Assembly (NCBI GenBank): GCA_900708905.1
Contig: CAADRB010000047.1
Span: 906,225 to 970,224, forward strand
Direction: 5' to 3'
DNA length: 64,000 nucleotides
Source: Hymenolepis diminuta
Taxonomy: Eukaryota; Platyhelminthes; Cestoda; Cyclophyllidea; Hymenolepididae
The position numbers and the translations under genes were made by a program. A model generated the notes under the pieces. The model was not told where the DNA came from. It made no database searches and worked only from the letters and a program-made list of their open reading frames with translations. This document shows positions 1 to 11,461 of this stretch, one piece after another (within the stretch, counting starts at the first letter, position 1; each line of letters starts with the position of its first letter).

Positions 1-112
1 CAGATATGATTGACTTCGAACGGAGAAATTTATTTATTAATAAATCGGGGTGGCCTCCCGGCCACTTCTGTAATGATCTAGAGACATGAGTGACTGAATT
101 TATTCATAATTC
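1..112 (+). repeat. Dispersed hairpin repeat, copy A (cut by window edge)
   Basis: This segment aligns, with small gaps, to the reverse complement of about 8235-8380. Shared landmarks in order are an ACG-AGAA block, an A/T-rich stretch, CGGGG, a short hairpin (arms GTGGCC and GGCCAC at 50-55 and 60-65), TGATC, then GACATGAGTGACT and TTATTC. The similarity stops near 112 and runs off the left edge, so the 5' end of this copy is not seen. No open frame or terminal repeat is evident. The family is not recognised; a non-autonomous element is the simplest reading. Confidence 0.6.
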
Positions 113-1020
113 AGTAGAAAATAATTACTATTTCGGACAAAATAAAATATGTCAAGAATATTTGAGGCACTATAACATACCTCATTGAGATCTTAAATAT
201 ATATTACAATTATTACTGACAATCGCTATCTGGTCCTAATCATTTAATTTAGGAAACAGACGATTAAAACACTTACAAGTAAAATGAAACGCATTAATAA
301 TGAATAGGAACCTGAAAAAAAAATAATGTGATATCAGAGGGCACAGAATTTGATTATTTTCATGAGAGTTAAACCTCTAGAATATCAACTCAACTATTTC
401 CTATGTTCTGTTACCAAAATTTACAACCTTTGAAATACACAATCGCACATGATATAAGCGAAAGATATTAGTTTAATCGACAAAATCAAAATACCTATTA
501 ATGATGAAAGTCAACGAAAATGAACTATTTTACTTTCAAATGAACTTCGGGGGATATTGGATATGGAGTGAAAAAATTCTAATAGACAAGATGCTATATA
601 ACCAGACGTTTATCTGGGTGATTATGTTTTACAATCGCAAAAGTTTATTAAGAAATTATGAAGAAGACACTTTAATAAAAACGAATGTGAAATCATTATA
701 ATAACTGAATTAGAAGGCAAATGTGATTTAACTTTAGTAGATATAGATAAGATCACTGAATCTTATATAGCATCATTAAATAATAATGGTTCCCTATGCT
801 GGCTTATATATTATTTGTCAGAATATATAAAGTTTTCCACTAAAATTAAACAATAAGTAGAGTAACGGAAAATTAAATTGGAAAGTTTTTAATCGGTTCA
901 AATAGATAAATAAATCATAAAAATATTTATGAAAAATATTTTAATAAAAAGTATTAATATTCTCTGCTAACTTCTGATTTGTTTTAATTGATAAATAAAC
1001 AAAATGTTAGCTTTGTTATA
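113..1020. other. Intergenic, nothing recognised
   Basis: Very AT-rich sequence with only short chance open frames. Nothing here resembles a gene, repeat or RNA. It should contain at least part of the upstream region of the gene that follows. Confidence 0.5.
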
Positions 1021-1128
1021 AACCAAGCCAACCAGACACCTTGGGTCTCAGCTGATTCAAGGACGCTTCGGGCTTCATTATCCGGAGGATTTTTCGAATT
1101 AGCTCATTTATGTAACTTCTGTTGAAGG
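1021..1128 (+). other. Candidate 5' UTR exon of the following gene
   Basis: A locally GC-richer patch ends in a good donor (AAGG then GTATGT, GT at 1129-1130). The next acceptor is the AG at 1550-1551, ten bases before the start codon at 1561, so a non-coding exon spliced across a ~420 nt 5' UTR intron would explain that acceptor. The alternative is that the acceptor receives a trans-spliced leader. The 5' limit of the exon is a guess. Confidence 0.35.
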
Positions 1129-1560
1129 GTATGTGCTGAAGTTTTTGCATAAACTAATTATATTTATATTTATTTACACAGGTTGAACAGACTTATTTTT
1201 AAATTACCGAAATTTGCTTCTTTAAAGAGGCTTATTTTATTGGTTTAAACTTAACTTATCTCTAAACATTGCGATTTTATCCCTCTAAATAGTAAATTAT
1301 TGCATTCATCTGATGAAAATTAGTGTATAAAATTTCTATAGACTTCTTTGATGTGCGTTCTATATTATAAGTGTCTTTCCTCGTTTAATTTTCTATAACG
1401 TATATTCTACCGAAAATTTCTCTTGTTCAAAATTTTCAACTTACAACGTCAAAAGTGACCTTTTCTGTACGATGTTTTCATTTAAAAGTGTGTCACAGTT
1501 TTTTACTTTTATATTGATTATTGCACGACAATTTTGCTTCTCCACTTTCAGGTACAAATA

Positions 1561-2599
1561 ATGGACAAATGGCAACTCATACATAGTGATGGTGAATTTG
1601 TTGATGTAGACGACGATTCTTCAAGCATTTGTAAGTCTTTATCTATTTCACAGGTTCATTCTTAATCTTTTAATTACTTCTAACAACTGATTCCTACTAA
1701 CCTATTTGCTAATAATCGCCGCTATCTTTTTAAATTCCGTTAAACAGAAGTTTAATTTTTGTTGAAAAACAAAACTAATAAGTCTATGTAAGATTTGTTT
1801 TTTCTTTAATTTGTCCTTATTGCGTTACCGATGAAATTCTGAGTTGATTTCTCTTAATCAATTAACCCTTAGTGAAAATAACATTTTTACTTACTCTATT
1901 TCTGCCTGCTATGTCATTTTTGGTGAAATAAAATGTATAATTGATCCTTTGACCCTTCCTTACTTTTTAATATATTATTTAAATAGTGATATAAGCTTGA
2001 GTTGTCTGAAAATTAGAGTACGTATTAATACTTTGTGGTATTTTCTTTTGGTTTGGGAGTTTAAGAATGATGAAATCTTCTATTAAATTAACGTTATCTA
2101 ATGTTTTCTAGCCTCCGATTGGTCTGTGATGAACTTCCAGGATGGCGAGGATATAGAAGGCAGCCGAATTACGGAAGATCCACAACCATCTTCTTCCTCT
2201 GATGCAACAACTCCGACGAATGCAAATCCCCATCCTCCAACCCTTCCTCAGGTTTTACCTAATCACTACGCCCGACAGACCATTCAAGGTCGCCGTAGAG
2301 GTCGCGCTGCAGTCAATCGCCATAATGAACCCTTTCCGGCAGCCAATCGAGCTGTTTCTGTAGCTGTCGGACATGCCCTAGCACCAAGTGCTACAGAGAC
2401 CCAATCATCGGCTCTTGCGAGTGCAAAGATCTCGAACCACGCTGCTCTGTTGGCTAAAATGGAACTGGAAAGACGTCATTTACGCCGTGGTGGGAATAAT
2501 ATTCCCAGAGCTCAACAGGATCGCAAACACGCTAAATGGATGAATGGTCAGGGTAGAATTGGACACTCTTTCCAACGCTCTAAAGTTCGTGATGCGTAA
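1561..2599 (+). CDS. Small protein of unknown function, two coding exons
   Basis: Coding exons 1561-1630 and 2112-2599 join across a 481 nt intron (donor GTAAGT, acceptor TTTTCTAG) to give about 185 residues, starting MDKWQLIHSDGEF and ending at a TAA at 2597-2599. The start is chosen because the first exon opens with an ATG just behind a strong acceptor at 1551. There is no signal peptide or membrane segment. The N-terminal 40 residues are acidic and carry two tryptophan motifs (WQLI, SDWSVM); the middle is rich in Pro, Ser, Ala and Thr; the last 50 residues are basic, with LERRHLRRGGNN and a tail rich in Lys, Arg, His and Trp. An acidic N-terminus with an aromatic LC3-interacting-type motif and a basic LRR-x-N C-terminus loosely recalls the TP53INP/DOR autophagy family. 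That is inference only; I do not recognise the protein with certainty. Confidence 0.7.
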
Positions 2600-2628
2600 A
2601 GTAGTGCTCTCGCATTTCCTCCTTGCGC

Positions 2629-2634
2629 AATAAA
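2629..2634 (+). terminator. Candidate polyadenylation signal
   Basis: An exact AATAAA lies 30 nt after the stop codon at 2599. A second AATAAA at 3103-3108 and one near 3087 could serve a longer 3' UTR across the pyrimidine-rich stretch at 2700-2890. Confidence 0.4.
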
Positions 2635-3109
2635 AATTTCATTTTAATCGGCTGTTTGCTGCTACTGTTGGATTCTACTGCCACTAGGAAAGTTACCGCG
2701 CAATCTTTCTCTGTTCCTCCTTGTCTCTTCCTCCCTCTCTTTTTCTCAACCGTTAATTGTCTTTTTTCTCCTTTTCTTTGTTTTTTTTTTCTGAATTTAC
2801 CGTTTATCTCAGTTTGTCTCTATTTCCTATCCTTAACGTACAGCGCTAGTTATCTGTTGGTGTGTTTTATCTATATTTTTGCAAAATAACAAAAACGTAC
2901 AATCATGCACTCCGAAAAGAAAACAAACAATGAACCGCTTTTCTTCTTTGCTTGGGGTAAGAGCTGATTTGGTCATAATGCTTGAGATTTTTATGTTTTC
3001 TAGTGATTAGTGACTCCTAATTGACAGGTCGATTGCATTCTGTAAAAGTAGTTACTCTGTTTTCCTCTGCAGAATTGCTAATTTTGAATAAATTTATTTC
3101 TGCAATAAA

Positions 3110-6100
3110 TGAATTCCTATAGAGAGATTTAAAATAAAATTTTACTTTTAAAATTTTCTTTTTGCCATAAATTGTTTTGCTAATCGACTCTGGTTAAGTT
3201 CTGTTTAGATGAATAAATGACAGATTAGTAGTTAATTCGCAGAAAATGCAAGTTTTGATTTCTTTATCGATTGTTAATGTCTCATAGAGCGGTAAAAGTT
3301 TATTTCAATGTCCTTGAAGTCCACAACTGAAACTTGATTCAAAACACCCGAATACTTCAATTCACGAATATAAAGAGGGGAATGATTCAGCACCTAAATT
3401 AAAGGCGCATTTGTAATTTTAACTCTCCTTTCTCAGTTGTACTTAACAGGTTGATAGATCTAACTCGTATGATTGACACTACTAATGATTATTGTTTAAT
3501 CAAATGGACTTAAAAGGATAAAATTCAGATTGAGTCCATCTGAATAGCATCTGTTATTGTATCTGTCCTTCTTTCTTTGAAGGGGAAGGAAAACGACGCT
3601 GGAGAAATCAAATAGTGAATATCATCAAATTTCTAGCTTAAATTTTCCTAACTTAATTTTTTGCGTGTCTCTTTAGTACTAGTCTTCTCTATACTAAGAT
3701 AGATATTTATCTCATCCATTAAAACCTTGCCGTAAAACGTGATGTTTTTGCCTAGATTTTGTTAATCAAAACTGGTTCCAAGAGTAACAGGAACAATTGC
3801 GGTTTTGATTATAACTGACAATAAATGGATAATACAACATTTAATAAAGGGTCTTAGATCACCAACGGGCATGACTCAAGATCACAGATTTCCTGTTGTG
3901 TTCAAATCCCCCTGTTGGTCACTAATCTGCCCATCATTCTTACAAATATGTGGACAGTTGGTCTGGTCAAAAAATACTGCCATCGGCCTGACAAAGCTAA
4001 ATGAATGAAGAGGAACATTGTTACTACATACGGTTATTGTTAATTTAGTCAAAAAGTCTTGGAGCGACCTACAATCTATCTTGTTCTTGGTCTGAGTCAG
4101 TTGTAGTTTGGCAATATCTAGAAGAATCTGGGCTTTTAATATTTAAAAATTGGAGTGCTACATTAGATAAGGTCACCAGACATAGATAAGTCAATCTGAT
4201 TTGCACAAGCTCATATTGGAGATGTTGATTAGTAAATTTACATAACTTCGTCGGTTTTGCTTGACATATTTGAAGTTTATTCAAGACTCCCGATCACTAT
4301 TATCATTTAAAGCTTTCCACTAAATTTTTATTAAATCTCTATTGTTATGAGTCATCAGCATGATTGCAAGCATTTAATAGTTAACACTTTATTATTAAAT
4401 CACAAATTTCAATCAACAATTTTATTAAATTGTGTGCTTATTGCATCGAATGGATACAAAAGAGTGAAGTACGCAGTTATTGGGTCCAAAATAGAATGGA
4501 TTTAAGGCAAAATGTTTGTGAGTTTGCTTCTCACATAACTCGTTTTTAATAAAACCAAACATCATGTGCAAGGAATTCCTCTACTTGGGTTCAAAATTTG
4601 ATGCATAATTACATCTATACGGCACATGATGAAGTTCTTATAATAATTATGTTATTTCACCCATTTTTACCACTTAAATTTCAGACCTTTTTCTTTATAA
4701 TGGTGGGAATTAACTTCCTAGATTAGTTCTATATCACCTTTCCACCAATTGAACTATTGTAAGCATTAATTAACTTTTAATAAAATTATAAAGTTATTTA
4801 GTAAGTAAAATTAGGGAAAAGAATCGATGAAAATTTCATTGTCCCTTGATAGAGCTCTTCGGTAATGGATTATTTGCAAATTTTTATATTAACAGTAAGA
4901 AACACTTAAGTTAGAGTCATCTACTGATTGAAACTTCACAATGTAGAGATTAAAATAAAGAATTCATGAAAGAGTGCCATTTGAATTCAAGGGGAATTAA
5001 TGTGAGCAATGGGATTTGGAGCTATGTAGCGAAAATAGATTATAACGTTCAAAATCTAAATTACTCTAACAAAACAATAATATAGAGGTGTGCCGTGTTA
5101 ACATCAAAGAGGTTTCATGGTAACAGAACACGATCGGGACCGATACAAACTTAGAGCGATGATCCGTTATTTCGTCACTAGATTATGGTAAATTCGGAAC
5201 AAGTGCTGATTTATAAGGGGTTTCCAAGAACGGTGCTTTGTATATTACTAAGCAAAAACCAGCGCTGTAAAGTATGTGAAATGATGCAATATTGCCAAAG
5301 AAACTCGCTTAAGTCTATTATAATACACCCACCAATAAATAAAGTCGATTAACTTATTATTATTTTATTATAATCCTTTTTTTATTATAATAGATAAATA
5401 AATAATACAGAGCTTGCATTGAAACCCTCTGCCTAATATATAGTGTCCAAAGTTTCCATGATCTCTGTCGACTTTGCATTCGACCTCTTCAACTTTGTAA
5501 ATCATTCATTTCCTTTATGAGTATTGCCAGAAAAAAATATCCAAACTCAAAGAAAAGATATAATGGCCTACATGAATTTAATTTCTAGGTTATTGCAGAG
5601 GAGCTGGAGTACGGATAATGTCTTATATGGCTAACCACAAGAATCCTCTTTTCCATTTTAGAATGCCAATAGCAGTACCAAAAAAATTGCAAGTAGGCGA
5701 AATTTTATTGTACAACAGCCACCCAAATTCGAGGGAGTGAGAAGGTAGAACGTATATCATTAAGAATTTAGAGAGGATAGAATGATAACAAAAGAACAGG
5801 GAAGGAGCGTGAGAAATAAGCGTTCGCACAGAGTGTCCCAAGATCGACGTGTGTGTGGAGATATGACAGACAAAATAGTCCAATCAGCGCTTGGCAGAGG
5901 TGAATAAAAATCGATATCCTTCAATTTTGATCTCGCCATGTCAATAAAATGCAATTGCTGCACTGAGTGTTCGAACTTAAAAATAATTTCACTTAAAAAC
6001 GATTTAAATTGACAAGTGGTTTGAAAAATAATTTTTTTATTGAAAACATTTAGGGGGGTAACCCTTCACTTTATCATCTATTAAGGGACCAAAAGTTAGA

Positions 6101-8234
6101 AAAAGTTTTGAAATTATCGTTTTATAATCTACATTTGATGGTTGATACTATGGAATCGATATCAGGTAAATATTAATGTCTTTAACGCTGTTGCATCGAC
6201 ATTTCACCCGTGGCAAAACAATGAAAGGTAAATTTGTAATTCAATTGAATTCACCTATTTAATAAATCCCATGAATTAGTTTCTCATTACAAAGTTTGGG
6301 TTGATTGATGGCATAAATGAATTGTCAAACGTCTAGAATTTCATTAGTAAATATTCTTCTGATACTTCAGCAGTTAAAAATTTAGTTTATTAATCCGATT
6401 TCAATATATAAAAATAACTGGATAGCTTCCAAAATATAATCTTCCCAACCATATCGAAGTTAGAAATGGACACAAAATGTAGAAAAGGTAATCATAATCT
6501 CGCAGGGATCCTTCTCTTCAATTTACTGGAACTGGAAAGCTGGGAATTCTATTGCCGGATTCGTAGGCTCTTTGTGAACTTTAAAAAAACCTGACTTATT
6601 ATTATTATCGGAGTCGAGTGTGCATTACTCCAGTCAGAGAACTCGATGTAAGGCTTTAAGGTGTGAAAAGAAAAGGGGATCAAATTTTCTCTTTTTAAAT
6701 TTTCTGCTTAAATTGAAGAATGAGAGAAGGGCATTTTCTTACTATTTCGAGCATTTTAAGATGTTAAATGACTTTTAACATTAGCTAAATACGATTATCC
6801 ATTGCTAGTAGTGACAGAATCGAATATGAAATTCTGATGGGTAACAGTTTAAACAACCTCGTTTTGTAGAGAAAGATTCTCCTTTTCTGTTGAGAGTATT
6901 TGGAATTCTAGTTTTAATAACTGAAATCTGTTGCCTACTAGATAAAGTTGGGCCAAGGTAAACTCAAACTCAGATGGATAAGACGGCATGCAGTTAACTC
7001 GAGACACTTTCTGAACTAAACGAAGATTTTACGTGGGAATGCAAGTTGTTTTCATGTTGTTGAGGCTTAGAGATCAAACCACCATCGGAATGATAACCGT
7101 TTAAGATCCTAATAACTGTCAAGCTGTCAGGAGCAATTTGCATCCGTATATTGATAAGGATGCAGAGATCGCCCATCCAGAGACGTAATGAAAACACTGT
7201 AGCTATGACCTTTGTTTTGTCGGCTTTCCTTCACCCTGGAATGCGCAAACATTTTCTAACCCTGTTTTACTTACCTATTCGTTTAAGTAACTTCGGTAAA
7301 TCTAGCTTAAGTGAATTCTGACTAGCTGTGTTACATAAAAGCGCCCTTACCAGTCTCGTCTATCTGCATTTAGTTGTAATACAGATACAAATAAATTGAA
7401 GTGTCATGACCAATCACAAAATTAAGTCAACCAAATAACGTGGACCCGCTTAATATGAAATCACCTATGAAACTAGGAGTTAGTTATATAATGTGAACAC
7501 CAGTGAATTATTCCTCTCATTGGAAAAAAGAGAGCAAAATTCATTCAGAATTTATAATAGCGATCTTAATGCTCGGTAGACAGCCTCCGCTGTCTAATAC
7601 CTCACTGATCTATTACGTTGTTCCTCTTATTCAAGTACCTCTCATGATTAAAACTTGAAGACATTTTTTCTTTACCATGAGGAATATTTATGATTGTCTT
7701 AAGTTATTTCACCCGGATTTACTCCTTACTACCATTTGAAATCTCCTTTAATTTCGACAGACTCTCATTCAGAGTTTAACGGGTATATTATAACAATGAA
7801 TGGTGCTCAGCAAATAATGAAATTACGGCCACCTTCATCGATCTAGGTAGTGAAGGATAAGAGTAGAACGAAATTCTACCGTTTACTGAATAGCCTGACA
7901 GTCCGATGATAGTAGTTCACTAAATACTTTTCATAGATATGGGTACTTCGATATCAGTTTATGCAAGATTATAAGAAAAGTGATATTTAAAAAGACGGTG
8001 GTGATTAAAAACGAGAAAAACGAAGGATAAAAAGAGATGGAATTATAAATCCTGATTTCACAATCAGGAAGAGTCATAATAACATCCTCTATGGGATTTG
8101 TATAATTCAAGTAATCTAGCTTACTATGAAAAAATTTTCACCTTTTAAGTTGACTAGCCCATTTTGTACTTCACTAACAGTAAAGCATATTTATACAAAG
8201 TGTAATAACATTGAGGGAGTTTATCAGGGCCACA
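3110..8234. other. Gene-poor AT-rich stretch
   Basis: No gene could be supported. Open frames here (for example minus-strand 6994-7197 and 5623-5883) are of the length expected by chance at this composition. The only small structure noted is a 7 bp inverted repeat with a 4 nt loop (AGACAGC-ctcc-GCTGTCT) near 7577-7594. Confidence 0.5.
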
Positions 8235-8470
8235 TCGATCGGATAGATAGAATAAGTCAAGTCACTCATGTCGCCGGATCAGTTCGGAGGTGGCTGACAA
8301 GCCACCCCCCGGTTCATTTATAAATAGATTGGATTTATATATAAAACACTTCTTCGTTGGACGTCAGTCATGCCTCGTTGTCGGTGTCTCAGCATGATGA
8401 TAGACACCCGGTTAGGTATCTATGATCAAACACACAGCGGGACCGCCCGTGGACACTGTAGTGGAGATCT
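8235..8470 (-). repeat. Dispersed hairpin repeat, copy B
   Basis: Inverted relative to copy A at the left edge. Read on the minus strand it has the same order of landmarks: GACGTCCAACGAAGAA, an A/T-rich stretch, CCGGGG, a 7 bp hairpin with 4 nt loop (8289-8295 and 8300-8306), TGATC, then GACATGAGTGACTT and TTATTC. This copy continues rightward to about 8470 with GC-richer sequence including a GTGTC/GACAC inverted pair, a part of the family cut off in copy A. Both ends are approximate. No coding capacity is seen. Confidence 0.55.
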
Positions 8471-8474
8471 TATC

Positions 8475-11363
8475 GTCAGTCAATCATTTCAAATCGCTTG
8501 GTAATAATAGATATCTGCTGGCTATAGCACAAAGAAATAGGCAATAAACAGCAATTAATTTTAATAATCACTACTACAATTATAACAAGTCTCTAAATGC
8601 GAATCTTCAAAATCCATATGTTTGTTTTCGGGAAATGAAGTTATAATTTAAAATTAATATCGACTGCACATTGGTCAACATTCTAGTCTACTAGTCTAGT
8701 GGTTACGAAATCAGTGCCTATCGGTGCACATCTAGAGGTGGATAGTTAATTCTGGTCAAGGAGAAAAGTGATAAAATGTGAGTTTCTGGTAAGAGCGGCT
8801 CAAGAATACCTTCTCTTTACCCAAATCACTTGTCGTGAACACTTCTCAAAATGAGTAATTAGGATTTTTACATTACAAATTTGAGTTAGAGAAGGAGGCG
8901 CAAAGGTTCCAACATTATGACTAGTGACCGGGAAGGGAAATTTTAAATTCCCACCAAATTTGTTTTAAAATAGAAGGAAGGTAATATCTTGGAATTACTT
9001 AAGTTTAAAGGATTAGCTGGTGCCACCACTTCTATCTTCCTAGTTATGAAACTGGTAATTAGTACAAACAAAGATTTACAGCTAATGGGGATTAGAATAA
9101 ATCATCTCCAAATCAGGACACATCAACTCTTCACGCTTATCATTTGGTTTCAATAAACATGGAATTAATTCCAAAAGACAATTTCGACAGAATTCTACAA
9201 TTGAGTCCCTTTTGGAATAGAAATTCATGGATTTCCCCAAATCCGGTTAATCACGCCTACGTTTGATTTAAGGAATGCAAGCATCTTAAAATATTATTAT
9301 TACAAATTAGATTACGTGATGTATAAGAAAGTACAGTGTTGTTAGAACATTCGAGAAGGACTTTTCACAGCTCACACAAGCTGTTTTCGAAATGGATATA
9401 AAAGTAAAATACTTAAACAAATAGAAGCCAATTAAGGGACGAGCCCTATTGGCTTATTTCCTTCTACGTATTCATTCAATGATAATAGTTATATTAAAGA
9501 GTATACATTATATCCCATTATAATATTCGAACAGGTGGATAATTGGGTGCAGTTGCAAGGTTTCTTGGAAGCAACGATCAACAAGAACTTCCAGTGTCAA
9601 ATTCTCGATCGCTTTCAGTCTTACTACTGACAAGGCCGGTTGGAAAGCTGCATAGCAGAATGTTATCCTTAACGTTTGAGAAATTAGCCTGATTTTTTTC
9701 TCGGTGAGAAGAGAGGAAGTAATTATCCCGATTACCATGGATCGAGTTTCTCTAAACTATCTTCCAACAACTTTTTTAATGAATATTCATGAACCTTCCA
9801 AATATACAATTAATTCATGTTTAAGTAATTGCCTTTTATAATTCCTTATTTCTAAAGATGTAATTAATCTGGAACATTGCATCATATGCTATAACTTCGA
9901 TAATAATATATGTTGCAATTTGAAAAGACTAGGAAACCTAATTTGTCATTTCCTAATCAGAAACAATTTAAGAAGGTTCTAGAATAAAGACTAGACTATT
10001 TTTCCTGTGATTTTTAGTGATTTTGGTGGCAAATCGGACAACACCGCACTACGGCTGATTACTTGGGCGGTATTCCTAAATAAACGCTCCAAAAGTGTGT
10101 TTAAATAGAAATTTATATTCTATTATTATTGTTGTTTATGCTTTCCTGAAAGAAATCAGGTCAGTTAAATGTTTGATACAAAAACAGAAACCGGAGAAAA
10201 AGGATATGAGAATAAACTATAATTCACGGAGAATTGTAATGTCAACTAATTATTAATGACGAAATTCAACTATGATTCTAGTGGGCAACTTACTCAGTAC
10301 TTATTTAAGAGTTGAACCAGTGCGTTTTACAATTCAAATGTCAATGAAACTTTCTGGAATCCTTGACTGACGTGTCCATCAGTAAAGGGGACAACTAGAT
10401 CCAAGTCTAATCTAGCTTTGAAGTCCATCATTTGACGCTCATTTTTTGATTTTGTACTTCGCCATAATTTGCTTTGCATGGACATAACTCATTTTATTGA
10501 AATGTCAACATGTTTGAGCAAGCTTAAAGCATTATAAGGCAAATATCTGCAATTGACCCTTCTCGTACAAGTTGACAATAGCTCTGCTTTTGTAATTTTA
10601 CCAACAAATTTCAAAATTAAGTAAATATTGTGCATTAATATCTGTCGATTGCTCCACGCACTCTCTCACTTCTCTAACCAAATATCTTTCATAACTTTCC
10701 TCACACGCTGCAGAGTGGACGATTTGTTCTTAATCTGGTATCAGGTAATTTATATGAGTGCCACCAAGTCATAAAAATTCCGGAAGCACCTAACGTAAAG
10801 TTAAAGTACAGGTACATATAAATCACCTGCACTGTTTTGTAAATTTCGATGTTTCTTCAAATTCAATTTTCATAGCTTTTCATGAAATCTCCTGAAATTT
10901 TAATGTTTTTGTTTACATTTAGAGCAGCCGTATTTTGAGGAAATTCCAAGAAAGTTGTTTTGGGATTATTTGGATCTCAATATTTTGGCTTGAACTATCT
11001 CTAGGTCACCAAAAGTACATGATCGATTACCTTTATGTAAATATTGCTATTTGCCTTCATTTAAAATGTTTGCCTATACAGATGGCTAGTAGTTCTCCTA
11101 AGATCCTTTTAAATTGATAATTTAAAACAAAACTAATATTGAGCTTTAAATATCTTCTTTAAACTTTATAACAATGGTTAAAAAATGTTTTTAATAAGCA
11201 TGAGTGTATATATATTATCGCGGAATTAAGGCATCCGGTGAAGTAGCTCCCAATATTGTGGATATAATCTCACCCATGAATGTGGAAGTTCATTCATGAA
11301 GTTTGAATGTGAGGATTTGGATAACTCAATGCTTTCCGAATTAAAGCAGGATTCTCGATTTCC
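8475..11363. other. Intergenic, nothing recognised
   Basis: AT-rich DNA without a supported gene. The open frame at 9508-9738 on the minus strand is overlapped by an equally open plus frame and has no family resemblance, so it is not called. Confidence 0.5.
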
Positions 11364-11461
11364 TCAATTCAAGACCAGCTTTTCACGATGCTCGCGCTGT
11401 TTCTTATTCGATCGGGCTCGTTTCCTGCTCTCGTGCACCACATTTTGTAAATAGTTTTGTC
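11364..11461 (-). CDS. Candidate 3'-terminal exon of a basic protein
   Basis: On the minus strand an acceptor (TTGGCAG, AG at 11462-11463) is followed by 98 nt that read as two bases of a split codon plus 31 residues and a TGA. The peptide is strikingly basic (HESRKRARSNKKQREHREKL) and GC-richer than its surroundings. Such a tail suits a nuclear or nucleolar protein. No upstream exon in a matching phase could be joined with confidence, and a run this short can be open by chance, so this is a weak call. Confidence 0.25.

Noticed and set aside
8340..8400. Possible hammerhead ribozyme core in the hairpin repeat (CTGACG ... CGAAG on the minus strand)
   Set aside because: The conserved CUGANGA and GAAA boxes each carry a mismatch and the required three stems are not seen.
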